From assembly GCA_947167555.1 (NCBI GenBank), contig CAMVIO010000168.1, forward strand, positions 1 to 5,017: a stretch of DNA of 5,017 bases, written 5' to 3'. The notes under the pieces were generated by a model that had not been told where the DNA came from, did no database searches, and saw nothing but the letters and a program-made list of their open reading frames with translations. The stretch comes from an uncultured Selenomonadales bacterium (GTDB lineage Bacteria; Bacillota; Negativicutes; Selenomonadales; Selenomonadaceae). Shown piece after piece: positions 1-4,259 of the stretch; positions within the stretch are counted from its first letter, which is position 1; every line of letters starts with the position of its first letter. Made by a program: the position numbers and the translations under genes.

Positions 1-24
1 GTATACAAAAGTCCATTCACAATG

Positions 25-48
25 AAAAAGACGGCGCAAATCGCGCCG
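25..48 (-). terminator. Intrinsic terminator of the RelB-like gene
   Basis: Read on the minus strand, a perfect 6-bp GC stem (CGGCGC, loop GATTT, GCGCCG; 32-48) is followed by TCTTTTT (25-31). This is the classic hairpin plus U-tract. It lies about 22 nt after the stop of the antitoxin-like gene at 70-270, so transcription should stop before any downstream toxin gene. Confidence 0.8.
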
Positions 49-69
49 CCAATCCCGGTTGATTACTTC

Positions 70-270
70 TCATCGAAAAGGCTTGGCCGCATTTTCTTTC
101 AAACCTGTATGCAAGCGAGTTTCAAAAGGCAAACCTCCACATCGCACCACGGATTTCAGGAACATCGTAATCGCAGTGGACGTTGGAAGCCCCAGCTCGG
201 AAAAAATATGCTCCGCCTGCGCTTTCAATTCCGCGTCCACACGAAGATTCAAGTTTTTTGTCGCAGCCAC
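70..270 (-). CDS. RelB/DinJ-family antitoxin-like protein, short and without a visible toxin
   Basis: A 66-residue protein. Residues 5-50 match the RelB/DinJ ribbon-helix-helix pattern: KNLNLRVD strand, KAQAEHIFSELGL helix, TAITMFLKSVV helix, then GGLPFE. Known members bind operator DNA as dimers and use a C-terminal tail to neutralise a RelE/YafQ-type mRNA endonuclease. The start is GTG (268-270), with GGGAGGGG (277-284) 6 nt upstream. The tail after GLPFE is only 16 residues, whereas family members usually run to about 80-95 residues, so the toxin-binding part looks truncated. Removing one base from the AAAA run at 76-79 would change the end to PFDEK-stop, so the exact C-terminus could reflect an indel, but neither version is full length. 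No RelE-like ORF flanks it, and a terminator follows at once. It may be a solitary regulator or a TA remnant. The family call is firm; the function is inferred. Confidence 0.82.
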   Translation of the reverse strand: MAATKNLNLRVDAELKAQAEHIFSELGLPTSTAITMFLKSVVRCGGLPFETRLHTGLKENAAKPFR

Positions 271-301
271 GATTATCCCCTCCCATCAAGTAATTTCATT
301 C

Positions 302-332
302 ACATTGTAACGCAATGTAAAGGAAATGTAAA
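302..332 (-). promoter_or_regulatory. Promoter with inverted-repeat operator for the RelB-like gene
   Basis: Read on the minus strand, -35 TTTACA (327-332) and -10 TACAAT (304-309) are separated by exactly 17 bp. A perfect inverted repeat, ACATTG-5-CAATGT (302-318), covers the -10 element, and a further TTTACATT half-site sits in the spacer. A dyad over the -10 directly upstream of a RelB/DinJ gene is the usual arrangement for antitoxin autorepression. The elements are visible; autoregulation is inferred. Confidence 0.72.
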
Positions 333-344
333 GCAACCTCCAAC

Positions 345-743
345 TTACAGCTCGTCTCCCTTTTTTCCTTCCTGCCGCTCACTCATTGCCTTCTTGAAAA
401 AATCGTCCACGAAATCGCAGACCATCTTCCGGCGCTTCGGGTCGAACGAAAAATATAGTTCCAAAATCCGTCGCTCACAATCGGAAACCGCATACTCGCG
501 GCACAGCTTCTCCAACGGCGAATCATCCTCCGCCGAAAACATCGTCCCTTCTCCCGTGCGCAGCCATTCTTCGGAAACGTGGAAATCGAGATGCAGAAGG
601 CGGATGGTCTGCTCGGAAATGGCGTTGCCTTCCTGTTCAAGCCATGAAACGCTGGTTTGTGAAAGTCTTAAACGCTTCGCAAAATCGCTTTGCTGCATTT
701 TGAAATGTTTCCGTACTTGCCGAAGCCGCTGATTGATGCTCAT
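345..743 (-). CDS. XRE/Cro-CI family helix-turn-helix transcriptional regulator
   Basis: A 132-residue protein starting at ATG 743, with AGGAGG 7 nt upstream. Residues 3-62 form a Cro/CI-type HTH domain: RLRQVRKHFKMQQSDFAKRL, then the recognition region LSQTSVSWLEQ. This is followed by VSEEWLRTGEG (56-66), a phrase typical of phage-like repressors. The remaining residues (about 70-132) are charged and helical and show no LexA/CI autoprotease or metallopeptidase motif. The gene is divergent from the small gene at 866. It has its own promoter (771-799), and repeated TTGTTA motifs lie between the two genes. It most likely represses the plus-strand unit 866-1828 and possibly itself. The HTH assignment is firm; the target is inferred from position. 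Confidence 0.88.
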   Translation of the reverse strand: MSINQRLRQVRKHFKMQQSDFAKRLRLSQTSVSWLEQEGNAISEQTIRLLHLDFHVSEEWLRTGEGTMFSAEDDSPLEKLCREYAVSDCERRILELYFSFDPKRRKMVCDFVDDFFKKAMSERQEGKKGDEL

Positions 744-770
744 ATCAATTCCTCCTGCTTTTCCTTCCCT

Positions 771-799
771 ATGATAAAAATGAAGATGGAAAAAGTCAA
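771..799 (-). promoter_or_regulatory. Sigma-70-type promoter of the XRE regulator
   Basis: On the minus strand, -35 TTGACT (794-799) and -10 TATCAT (771-776) are spaced by 17 bp. The predicted start point near 764 leaves a leader of about 20 nt carrying the AGGAGG ribosome binding site before ATG 743. The spacing and match are good. The TTGTTA-type repeats lie just upstream of the -35. Confidence 0.72.
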
Positions 800-810
800 G
801 GAAGATTGCA

Positions 811-853
811 TTTTAACAAATATTGTTATAAAATAATCCTATAATTGTTAAAA
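811..853. promoter_or_regulatory. Operator-like inverted repeats in the divergent intergenic region
   Basis: Three copies of the half-site TTGTTA/TAACAA occur here: TAACAA-ATA-TTGTTA (814-828, a 15-bp dyad) and TTGTTA at 845-850. The outer pair also forms a perfect 9-bp inverted repeat, TTTTAACAA (811-819) with TTGTTAAAA (845-853). The plus-strand promoter for the gene at 866 must lie in the same AT-rich stretch. Candidates are TTGCAT (806-811) with TAAAAT (829-834) at 17 bp, or TATAAT at 840-845 without a clear -35. This is the natural binding site for the divergent XRE regulator. Motifs are seen directly; binding is inferred. Confidence 0.65.
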
Positions 854-865
854 GGAGGCGATGCC

Positions 866-1057
866 GTGGATAAAAACTGTAACGAATCAGAAGGGGCACG
901 GTTATTGGAAACCATGCGACGTATCTGCGCCGCGACAGGTTGCGAGGAGATCGAACACGCGACGCTGGCGTATGAAGAAACTCTACAGGAGGAGACGACG
1001 CGGTCAGCACGCGAGAGATTGAGCAAGCAAGGAAGGTTTGTTGCGAAAAAAGCATGA
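866..1057 (+). CDS. Small hypothetical protein divergent from the XRE regulator
   Basis: A 63-residue protein that I do not recognise. The start chosen is GTG at 866, because AAAGGAGG (851-858) sits 7 nt upstream. A longer version from TTG 845 would start inside the operator repeat and bury the ribosome binding site. The sequence is highly charged and probably mostly helical (ARLLETMRRICAATGCEEIE, then EETLQEETTRSARERLSKQ). It has two Cys residues in its first half besides C5, no signal peptide and no membrane segment. It is followed 23 nt later by the secreted-protein gene, which has its own strong ribosome binding site, so the two probably share a transcript controlled by the XRE regulator. 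Possible roles include a small regulator or partner of the downstream protein, but nothing in the sequence shows which. Confidence 0.6.
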   Translation: MDKNCNESEGARLLETMRRICAATGCEEIEHATLAYEETLQEETTRSARERLSKQGRFVAKKA

Positions 1058-1080
1058 TGTTTTAACAGGAGGGATTGACG

Positions 1081-1470
1081 ATGAAAAAAGCTTCACAATG
1101 GATTTTCGGTTTGATGTTTGCAGTTGCGTTATTGTTTCCGGTGCATAATTGCTATGCGTATGAGGGAGAATCCGAAGAGGAATGGGTCAACCGTATGTGG
1201 TACAATACACAGTGGACTTGTGCCAGAGCAATCCCCGGAGGCAAGCAGTTACTTGGACATACCATTACATTTGCAAAGCTTTTTGGTGACTATACTGGAT
1301 ATAGTGATGTCATGCCATGGGTAGAGAGTGGAATCATTACATGTCAGGCGGGAGGAAAGCCGGCACATATTGAAATTATGGCAGGGTCAGAAGCGATTGC
1401 TTTCAGTTGCGAGAATGAAGCAATGTGGGGATTTATGAATATGGCTGCTAGTCAAGACCGTAGGCGGTAA
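1081..1470 (+). CDS. Secreted protein of unknown function (N-terminal part of a probably split gene)
   Basis: 129 residues from ATG 1081, chosen because AGGAGGG (1067-1073) lies 7 nt upstream. TTG 1075 adds only two residues with poor spacing. Residues 1-26 form a Sec signal peptide: MKK, a hydrophobic core FGLMFAVALLFPV, and a probable cleavage site after CYA-26. There is no convincing lipobox. The mature part begins acidic (EGESEEE), is Trp/Tyr rich, and has Cys at 47, 88 and 110. I recognise no family. The last residues (SQDRRR) look unlike the rest, and the ORF stops just as the +1 frame opens at 1439. That frame runs on without a stop to 1828, and its first stretch supplies a fourth Cys. 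Removing one base near 1450 would give one exported protein of about 248 residues. GC content falls along the gene, suggesting acquired DNA. Confidence 0.7.
   Translation: MKKASQWIFGLMFAVALLFPVHNCYAYEGESEEEWVNRMWYNTQWTCARAIPGGKQLLGHTITFAKLFGDYTGYSDVMPWVESGIITCQAGGKPAHIEIMAGSEAIAFSCENEAMWGFMNMAASQDRRR
1439..1470 (+). other. Probable frameshift zone joining two ORFs
   Basis: The frame used from 1081 ends at TAA 1468-1470. The next frame has a stop at 1436-1438 and is then open from 1439 to 1825. Reading GCT GCT, skipping the A at 1450, then GTC AAG ACC gives a smooth joint (AA-VKTVGGKCK). No long homopolymer or obvious slippery heptamer is present, so a fixed indel is more likely than programmed shifting, but an assembly error cannot be excluded. 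Confidence 0.5.
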
Positions 1471-1561
1471 ATGCAAGCCAATCAAAAAATCCCAAGTAAA
1501 CACAGCGCATTACAGTCGTGGAATCAATGAAAAATTGAAAACACTACGAGGAGACTTTGCT

Positions 1562-1828
1562 ATGACGGTAAACTATATTCCCTCTGACTTTAGAGAGGTA
1601 CAAGGATCTAGGGAAGTAATTTATAAAAAATACGGAAAAGAATGGAAAATTAGTCCACAGGGAGGCGGAAATGGAAATTGGTTGTTGACAAGGAAAAGTG
1701 ATGTACTTGTCGATGGGAAAAGCTATCGAGACTTTGTTTTGGATTATTATGGTAAATCAAAATTAACAAATAAACTTGCTGATATATTTCGTGACGATTT
1801 GAAGAGCGGGAAAATTAAACTCCCATAA
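1562..1828 (+). CDS. Hypothetical protein, either independent or the C-terminal part of the upstream secreted protein
   Basis: 88 residues from ATG 1562, preceded by GAGGAG (1548-1553) at 8 nt, which makes independent translation possible. The open frame nevertheless continues upstream to 1439 with coding-like composition (VKTVGGKCKPIKK and on), suggesting this is the second half of the gene begun at 1081. The protein is basic and soluble, with no signal peptide of its own. It contains a GGGNGNW stretch (about residues 38-44 of this version), a Tyr-rich middle (SYRDFVLDYYGKSK) and a lysine-rich end, DDLKSGKIKLP. I recognise no family and see no catalytic motif. GC is very low here (15 of 60 bases at 1741-1800). 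If fused to the upstream signal peptide, it would act outside the cell. Confidence 0.55.
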   Translation: MTVNYIPSDFREVQGSREVIYKKYGKEWKISPQGGGNGNWLLTRKSDVLVDGKSYRDFVLDYYGKSKLTNKLADIFRDDLKSGKIKLP

Positions 1829-1860
1829 AACAATCGTCACACGTTGTACTGGGAACTTCA

Positions 1861-1904
1861 ACAAAGCGAGAGGCATGGCAAAACTGCCATGCCCCTCGCT
1901 TTGT
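1861..1904. terminator. Long hairpin between convergent genes (bidirectional terminator)
   Basis: ACAAAGCGAG (1861-1870) pairs with CTCGCTTTGT (1895-1904), and GGCATGGCA (1872-1880) pairs with TGCCATGCC (1885-1893). There is one A/C mismatch and an AAAC loop. This 19-pair stem sits between the ends of the plus-strand ORF (1828) and the minus-strand gene (1970). The flanking T-tracts are weak on both sides. Its core is shared with the hairpins at 2533-2556 and 3404-3436. Confidence 0.7.
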
Positions 1905-1969
1905 CTTATCTCCATTTTATTCGCCATATAGTCCTTTGTCGCTTTTCGATACCCATTTCCTATACATAT

Positions 1970-2215
1970 TTAGGCATGCATCATTCCCTCCGACATTTCA
2001 TAGAGGAACTTGCGGTTACGCTCAAAATACTTTCCAATCAAGGCAAGCTCGATGTCATCCATGTTTGTCTCAATAACACTGCCGTCCTCAGACAGAACAG
2101 CGGCGTTATGCGGCTCCTCCAAATGCAGGACACGAATAATGTTTTCTTCTTTTGTGAAAGCATAGCCGTTGACAATCATATCCGCCCGGTCGGCAATTTC
2201 CGTCAGCTTATCCAT
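1970..2215 (-). CDS. Small conserved-looking protein of unknown function (second gene of a coupled pair)
   Basis: 81 residues from ATG 2215. The start overlaps the stop of the upstream gene by 8 bp (2208-2215), so translation is probably coupled, and AAGGAGG lies 12 nt upstream inside that gene. The protein is acidic. An N-terminal helix (MDKLTEIADRADMIVNGYAF) is followed by a compact strand-rich part (NIIRVLHL, NAAVLSEDGSVIETNMDDIEL) and a charged helix (ALIGKYFERNRKFLYEM). The pattern resembles a small family I have seen in Firmicutes genomes next to a partner like the one upstream. I believe these are DUF-type families (possibly DUF7723/DUF7724), recalled from memory and not checked. No enzyme motif is visible. 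The size, the overlap with its partner and the adjacent TA locus suggest an antitoxin or immunity-like role, which remains inference. Confidence 0.75.
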   Translation of the reverse strand: MDKLTEIADRADMIVNGYAFTKEENIIRVLHLEEPHNAAVLSEDGSVIETNMDDIELALIGKYFERNRKFLYEMSEGMMHA

Positions 2216-2486
2216 TGTGAATCTGTACCTCCTTGATTGCCTGCAGGAATTTATGCGGTTCCATATACAGATTTTTCAATATGGGAACGAGATCGATATA
2301 GTCCTCTTCCTCCTCGGGAGAATTGTCGTATTTTGCCATGACTTCCAAATAACCGTTATCCCATGTCTTGATTTTCGTGTAGCGTTCAAGGTGGCGAGAA
2401 GTACGAAAACGGATTGTTTTTCCCGCATAAGAGAAGCTGCTGAATTCGCCTTTGTTTCCCAATATTGCAGCTGTTTGAGCGGCCAT
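2208..2486 (-). CDS. Small conserved-looking protein of unknown function (first gene of a coupled pair)
   Basis: 92 residues from ATG 2486, with a purine-rich GAAGGAAGG ribosome binding site upstream. The N-terminus (AAQTAAILGNKGEFSSFSYAGKTIRFRTSRHLERYTKIKT, about residues 2-42) is strand-rich and basic. The middle (WDNGYLEVMAKYDNSPEEEEDYIDLVPILKNLY) is acidic, and the end (FLQAIKEVQIHNG) is amphipathic. There is no signal peptide, membrane segment, HTH or nuclease motif. It shares an 8-bp overlap with the 1970-2215 gene and has its own extended -10 promoter, so the two form a separate transcription unit even though they follow the zeta-like locus on the same strand. I do not know the function. 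A TA-like or regulatory pair is one possibility; a plain housekeeping pair of unknown role is another. Confidence 0.75.
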   Translation of the reverse strand: MAAQTAAILGNKGEFSSFSYAGKTIRFRTSRHLERYTKIKTWDNGYLEVMAKYDNSPEEEEDYIDLVPILKNLYMEPHKFLQAIKEVQIHNG

Positions 2487-2510
2487 GTTCGCACCTTCCT
2501 TCTACAGCAC

Positions 2511-2519
2511 AGTATAGCA
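2511..2519 (-). promoter_or_regulatory. Extended -10 promoter for the 2486-1970 gene pair
   Basis: On the minus strand TGC-TATACT (2511-2519) is an extended -10 element about 25 nt before ATG 2486. No good -35 hexamer lies 16-18 bp upstream (CATGCT at best), which fits extended -10 promoters. The -35 position falls in the terminator-like hairpin of the upstream zeta-like unit. Confidence 0.5.
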
Positions 2520-2532
2520 AAGTAAAGAGCGT

Positions 2533-2556
2533 GAGCATGGCCAAACTGCCATACCC
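2533..2556 (-). terminator. Hairpin after the zeta-like toxin gene
   Basis: Read on the minus strand, GGGGTATGGC (loop AGTTTG) GCCATGCTC folds into a stem of about nine pairs with two G-U wobbles (2533-2556). It starts 7 nt after the toxin stop and is followed by a weak CTCTTTACTTT tract. On the plus strand the same positions give A/C mismatches, so the hairpin serves the minus strand. The core resembles that at 1861-1904. Confidence 0.5.
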
Positions 2557-2563
2557 CTTTTGC

Positions 2564-3139
2564 TTATGTCAGACAAACGCCTGTCAGTACTTCGATTTGC
2601 TTCTTGTCCCAAAATCTGTTTTCCCAGTAAAAATATGTCTCCTTGCGTTTCTTGAAAATACGGTACGGTTCTTTGGTATTGTCATAAACGTGCAAAATGT
2701 CGCATAGATCGATCAGTTTAGGCAACAACGCCAGCGCTTTTTGGTACCGTGAGCGTATTTTTTCCTCCGGAACTCCATGCCCTCCGACTGCTTGTCGCGA
2801 ACGCACGCGGCTGACGTTAATGACCACGTCGGCCGTTAAGACGTAAATGCACCGGATAAAAAATCCTTTTTCCTTTGCCCGCTGCAAAAGATGCAAGTTG
2901 CGCTCTGTTGAAAGAACAGTTTCAAAGGTAAATCCCTCACCTCGCGAAAGCTGGTTTTCCCGTAAACGTTCCGCTTGTATTGCGGCGTCGAGGTCGTTGC
3001 AATGGGTGGTCATTTTGATGTCGTCTGCGTTGATATACGGCTCTATGATTTTTGCCATGCGCGTAATCGTGGTTTTCCCGCTTCCGTTTGGACCAGCAAA
3101 AACAATTATTTCCGGCAATTTTTCAAGCACGTCAGACAT
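2564..3139 (-). CDS. Zeta-toxin-family P-loop kinase (TA toxin candidate)
   Basis: 191 residues from ATG 3139, which overlaps the upstream stop by 8 bp; a longer start at 3202 would overlap the partner gene deeply. Walker A GPNGSGKT spans residues 16-23. The substrate-side motifs of zeta-type kinases follow: YINADDI (35-41), FTFETVLS (70-77), and the basic lid region RVRSRQAVGGHGVP (111-124), ahead of IRSRYQKAL. This order is characteristic of zeta toxins and related small P-loop kinases. Characterised members phosphorylate UDP-N-acetylglucosamine (blocking cell-wall synthesis) or other small substrates. The protein is shorter than classical zeta (about 270-290 residues) and matches the compact chromosomal type. 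The small gene immediately upstream probably encodes its antidote. Family membership is firm; toxicity and substrate are inferred. Confidence 0.88.
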   Translation of the reverse strand: MSDVLEKLPEIIVFAGPNGSGKTTITRMAKIIEPYINADDIKMTTHCNDLDAAIQAERLRENQLSRGEGFTFETVLSTERNLHLLQRAKEKGFFIRCIYVLTADVVINVSRVRSRQAVGGHGVPEEKIRSRYQKALALLPKLIDLCDILHVYDNTKEPYRIFKKRKETYFYWENRFWDKKQIEVLTGVCLT

Positions 3140-3320
3140 ATTCCCGTCTCCCGTCCGGGTATTCCAGATATGCCCTCTGCGTTTCAACATCGTATTCGGC
3201 AATCGGAGCCCCTTTGACGCGTTTGATTTCGTTATCGATGCGGATAGCCGCCTTGAAACGTTCCGTCAATTCTTCGTCGCCGATTCCGCAAGTGGAATCC
3301 AGTTCATTCGTTTCTGCCAT
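3132..3320 (-). CDS. Putative antitoxin of the zeta-like toxin
   Basis: 62 residues from ATG 3320, chosen because AAGGGGAG lies just upstream; a longer GTG start at 3362 adds a basic, unlikely leader and covers that site. The gene ends 8 bp inside the toxin gene (TGA 3132-3134, toxin ATG 3139). The protein is acidic at the N-terminus, has a charged helix EELTERFKAAIRIDNEIKR (16-34), and ends in the compact motif GAPIAEYDVETQRAYLEYPDGRREYV (about residues 37-62). It does not resemble classical epsilon antitoxin (a three-helix bundle of about 90 residues). As far as I recall, small proteins with the P-I-A-x-Y-D ... Y-P-D-G-R-x-E-Y ending accompany short zeta-type toxins. The antitoxin role rests on that and on position. 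Confidence 0.72.
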   Translation of the reverse strand: MAETNELDSTCGIGDEELTERFKAAIRIDNEIKRVKGAPIAEYDVETQRAYLEYPDGRREYV

Positions 3321-3403
3321 TTCTTTTCTCCCCTTCCGTCTCGATATACTTTTGTTTAACACATTCGACGGAAGAATAAATATTCCTGCTCCCGATTAAA
3401 ATT

Positions 3404-3436
3404 AGTGGTGACATGACAAAACGCCATGTCACCACT
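3404..3436. terminator. Strong hairpin terminator downstream of the pxpA operon
   Basis: AGTGGTGACATG (3404-3415) pairs perfectly with CATGTCACCACT (3425-3436), a 12-bp stem with a 9-nt loop. On the minus strand the stem is followed by AATTTTAAT, so it should end transcription of the YcsI-like/pxpA operon about 40 nt past the pxpA stop, before the toxin-antitoxin unit. The plus-strand side (TTTATTT) also has T-runs. Confidence 0.78.
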
Positions 3437-3475
3437 TTATTTGGAAACGGTATTATGAATTTTTGCTTACCCCTA

Positions 3476-4246
3476 TCAGCCGATGACCTCCGCCATCGAC
3501 GCGATCTCTACGCCTGCCGCTTTCAGCGCGGCGCTGATTTTTTCCGCGAAGAGAACCGCCTTCGGCGAATCGCCGTGGAGGCAGATGCTGTCGGCTTCGA
3601 TGGCGATTTCCTTGCCGGTGATCGCTTTGACCTTGTGCTCGGTCACCATCGAGACGACTCTCGCTATGGCTTCATCCTCGTCCGTGATTATCGCGCCCGG
3701 TTTGCTTCTCGCCACCAGGGAGCCGTCCTCCTCATAGGCGCGGTCGGCGAAGACTTCCCTTGCCGCGCGTAGGCCTACCTTTTTCGCCGCCTCCACGAGC
3801 TTCGAGCCTGAAAGACCGAGCAGGATCAGCGTCGGATCGACGGCGTAGACGCCCTCGCAAATCGCGCGCGCCATGGCCTCGTCCTTGCCCGCCATGTTGT
3901 ACATCGCGCCGTGGGGCTTGACGTGCTGGAGCTTGACGCCCGCCGCGTCGCAAAAGGTTTTCAGCGCACCGACCTGGTAAATGACCATCGTGCGGAGTTC
4001 GTCGGCGCTGACCTGCATCTGCCGCCGTCCGAAGCCAACAAGGTCGGGAAAACCCGGATGGGCGCCAATCCGCACACCGCTCTTCTTACAGAGCGCGACG
4101 GTCTTTTCCATCACCAACGGGTCGGAAGCGTGAAAGCCGCAGGCGACGTTTGCCGAGGAAATATGCGGCACCACGTCGGCGTCCATGCCGCAGACATAGT
4201 TGCCGAAGCTCTCGCCCATATCGCAGTTGAGATCTACTTTTGCCAT
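3476..4246 (-). CDS. pxpA: 5-oxoprolinase subunit A (LamB/YcsF family)
   Basis: 256 residues, close to the roughly 250-residue norm. PxpA works with PxpB and PxpC to hydrolyse 5-oxoproline (pyroglutamate) to glutamate using ATP, in the cytoplasm. Family motifs appear in order: DLNCDMGESFG (5-15), SANVACGFHASDP (31-43), IGAHPGFPDLVGFGRR (60-75), VKPHGAMYN (109-117), then FADRAYEEDGSLVARS and CLHGDSP near the C-terminus. These hold the conserved Asp, His and Glu positions of the family. Start: ATG 4246 gives the usual M-x-x-VDLNCD N-terminus. GTG 4255 is only 2 nt from the GAGG site and is unlikely. It lies 13 nt downstream of the YcsI-like gene and is the last gene of the operon before a terminator. 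PxpB/PxpC are not in the window and may be upstream, past the right edge. High GC contrasts with the TA region. Confidence 0.95.
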   Translation of the reverse strand: MAKVDLNCDMGESFGNYVCGMDADVVPHISSANVACGFHASDPLVMEKTVALCKKSGVRIGAHPGFPDLVGFGRRQMQVSADELRTMVIYQVGALKTFCDAAGVKLQHVKPHGAMYNMAGKDEAMARAICEGVYAVDPTLILLGLSGSKLVEAAKKVGLRAAREVFADRAYEEDGSLVARSKPGAIITDEDEAIARVVSMVTEHKVKAITGKEIAIEADSICLHGDSPKAVLFAEKISAALKAAGVEIASMAEVIG

Positions 4247-4259
4247 TTCATTCACTTCC

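Noticed and set aside
22..732. Long plus-strand ORF of 236 codons
   Set aside because: It is antisense to the RelB-like and XRE genes, both of which have clear family motifs, ribosome binding sites and promoters. Its translation is Ser/Arg-rich and unlike a protein.
1471..1530. Short ORF starting at ATG 1471, directly after the stop of the secreted-protein ORF
   Set aside because: It has only 19 codons and no ribosome binding site, and it overlaps the better-looking open frame that begins at 1439.
1917..1967. Possible 16-residue peptide on the minus strand just after the 1970-2215 gene (MYRKWVSKSDKGLYGE)
   Set aside because: It begins two bases after the previous stop and has no clear ribosome binding site of its own. 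It could be a frameshifted former C-terminus, but it is too short to support.
2847..3359. 170-codon plus-strand ORF opposite the zeta-like gene
   Set aside because: It is antisense to two genes with recognisable or consistent protein features, and it shows no motif of its own.
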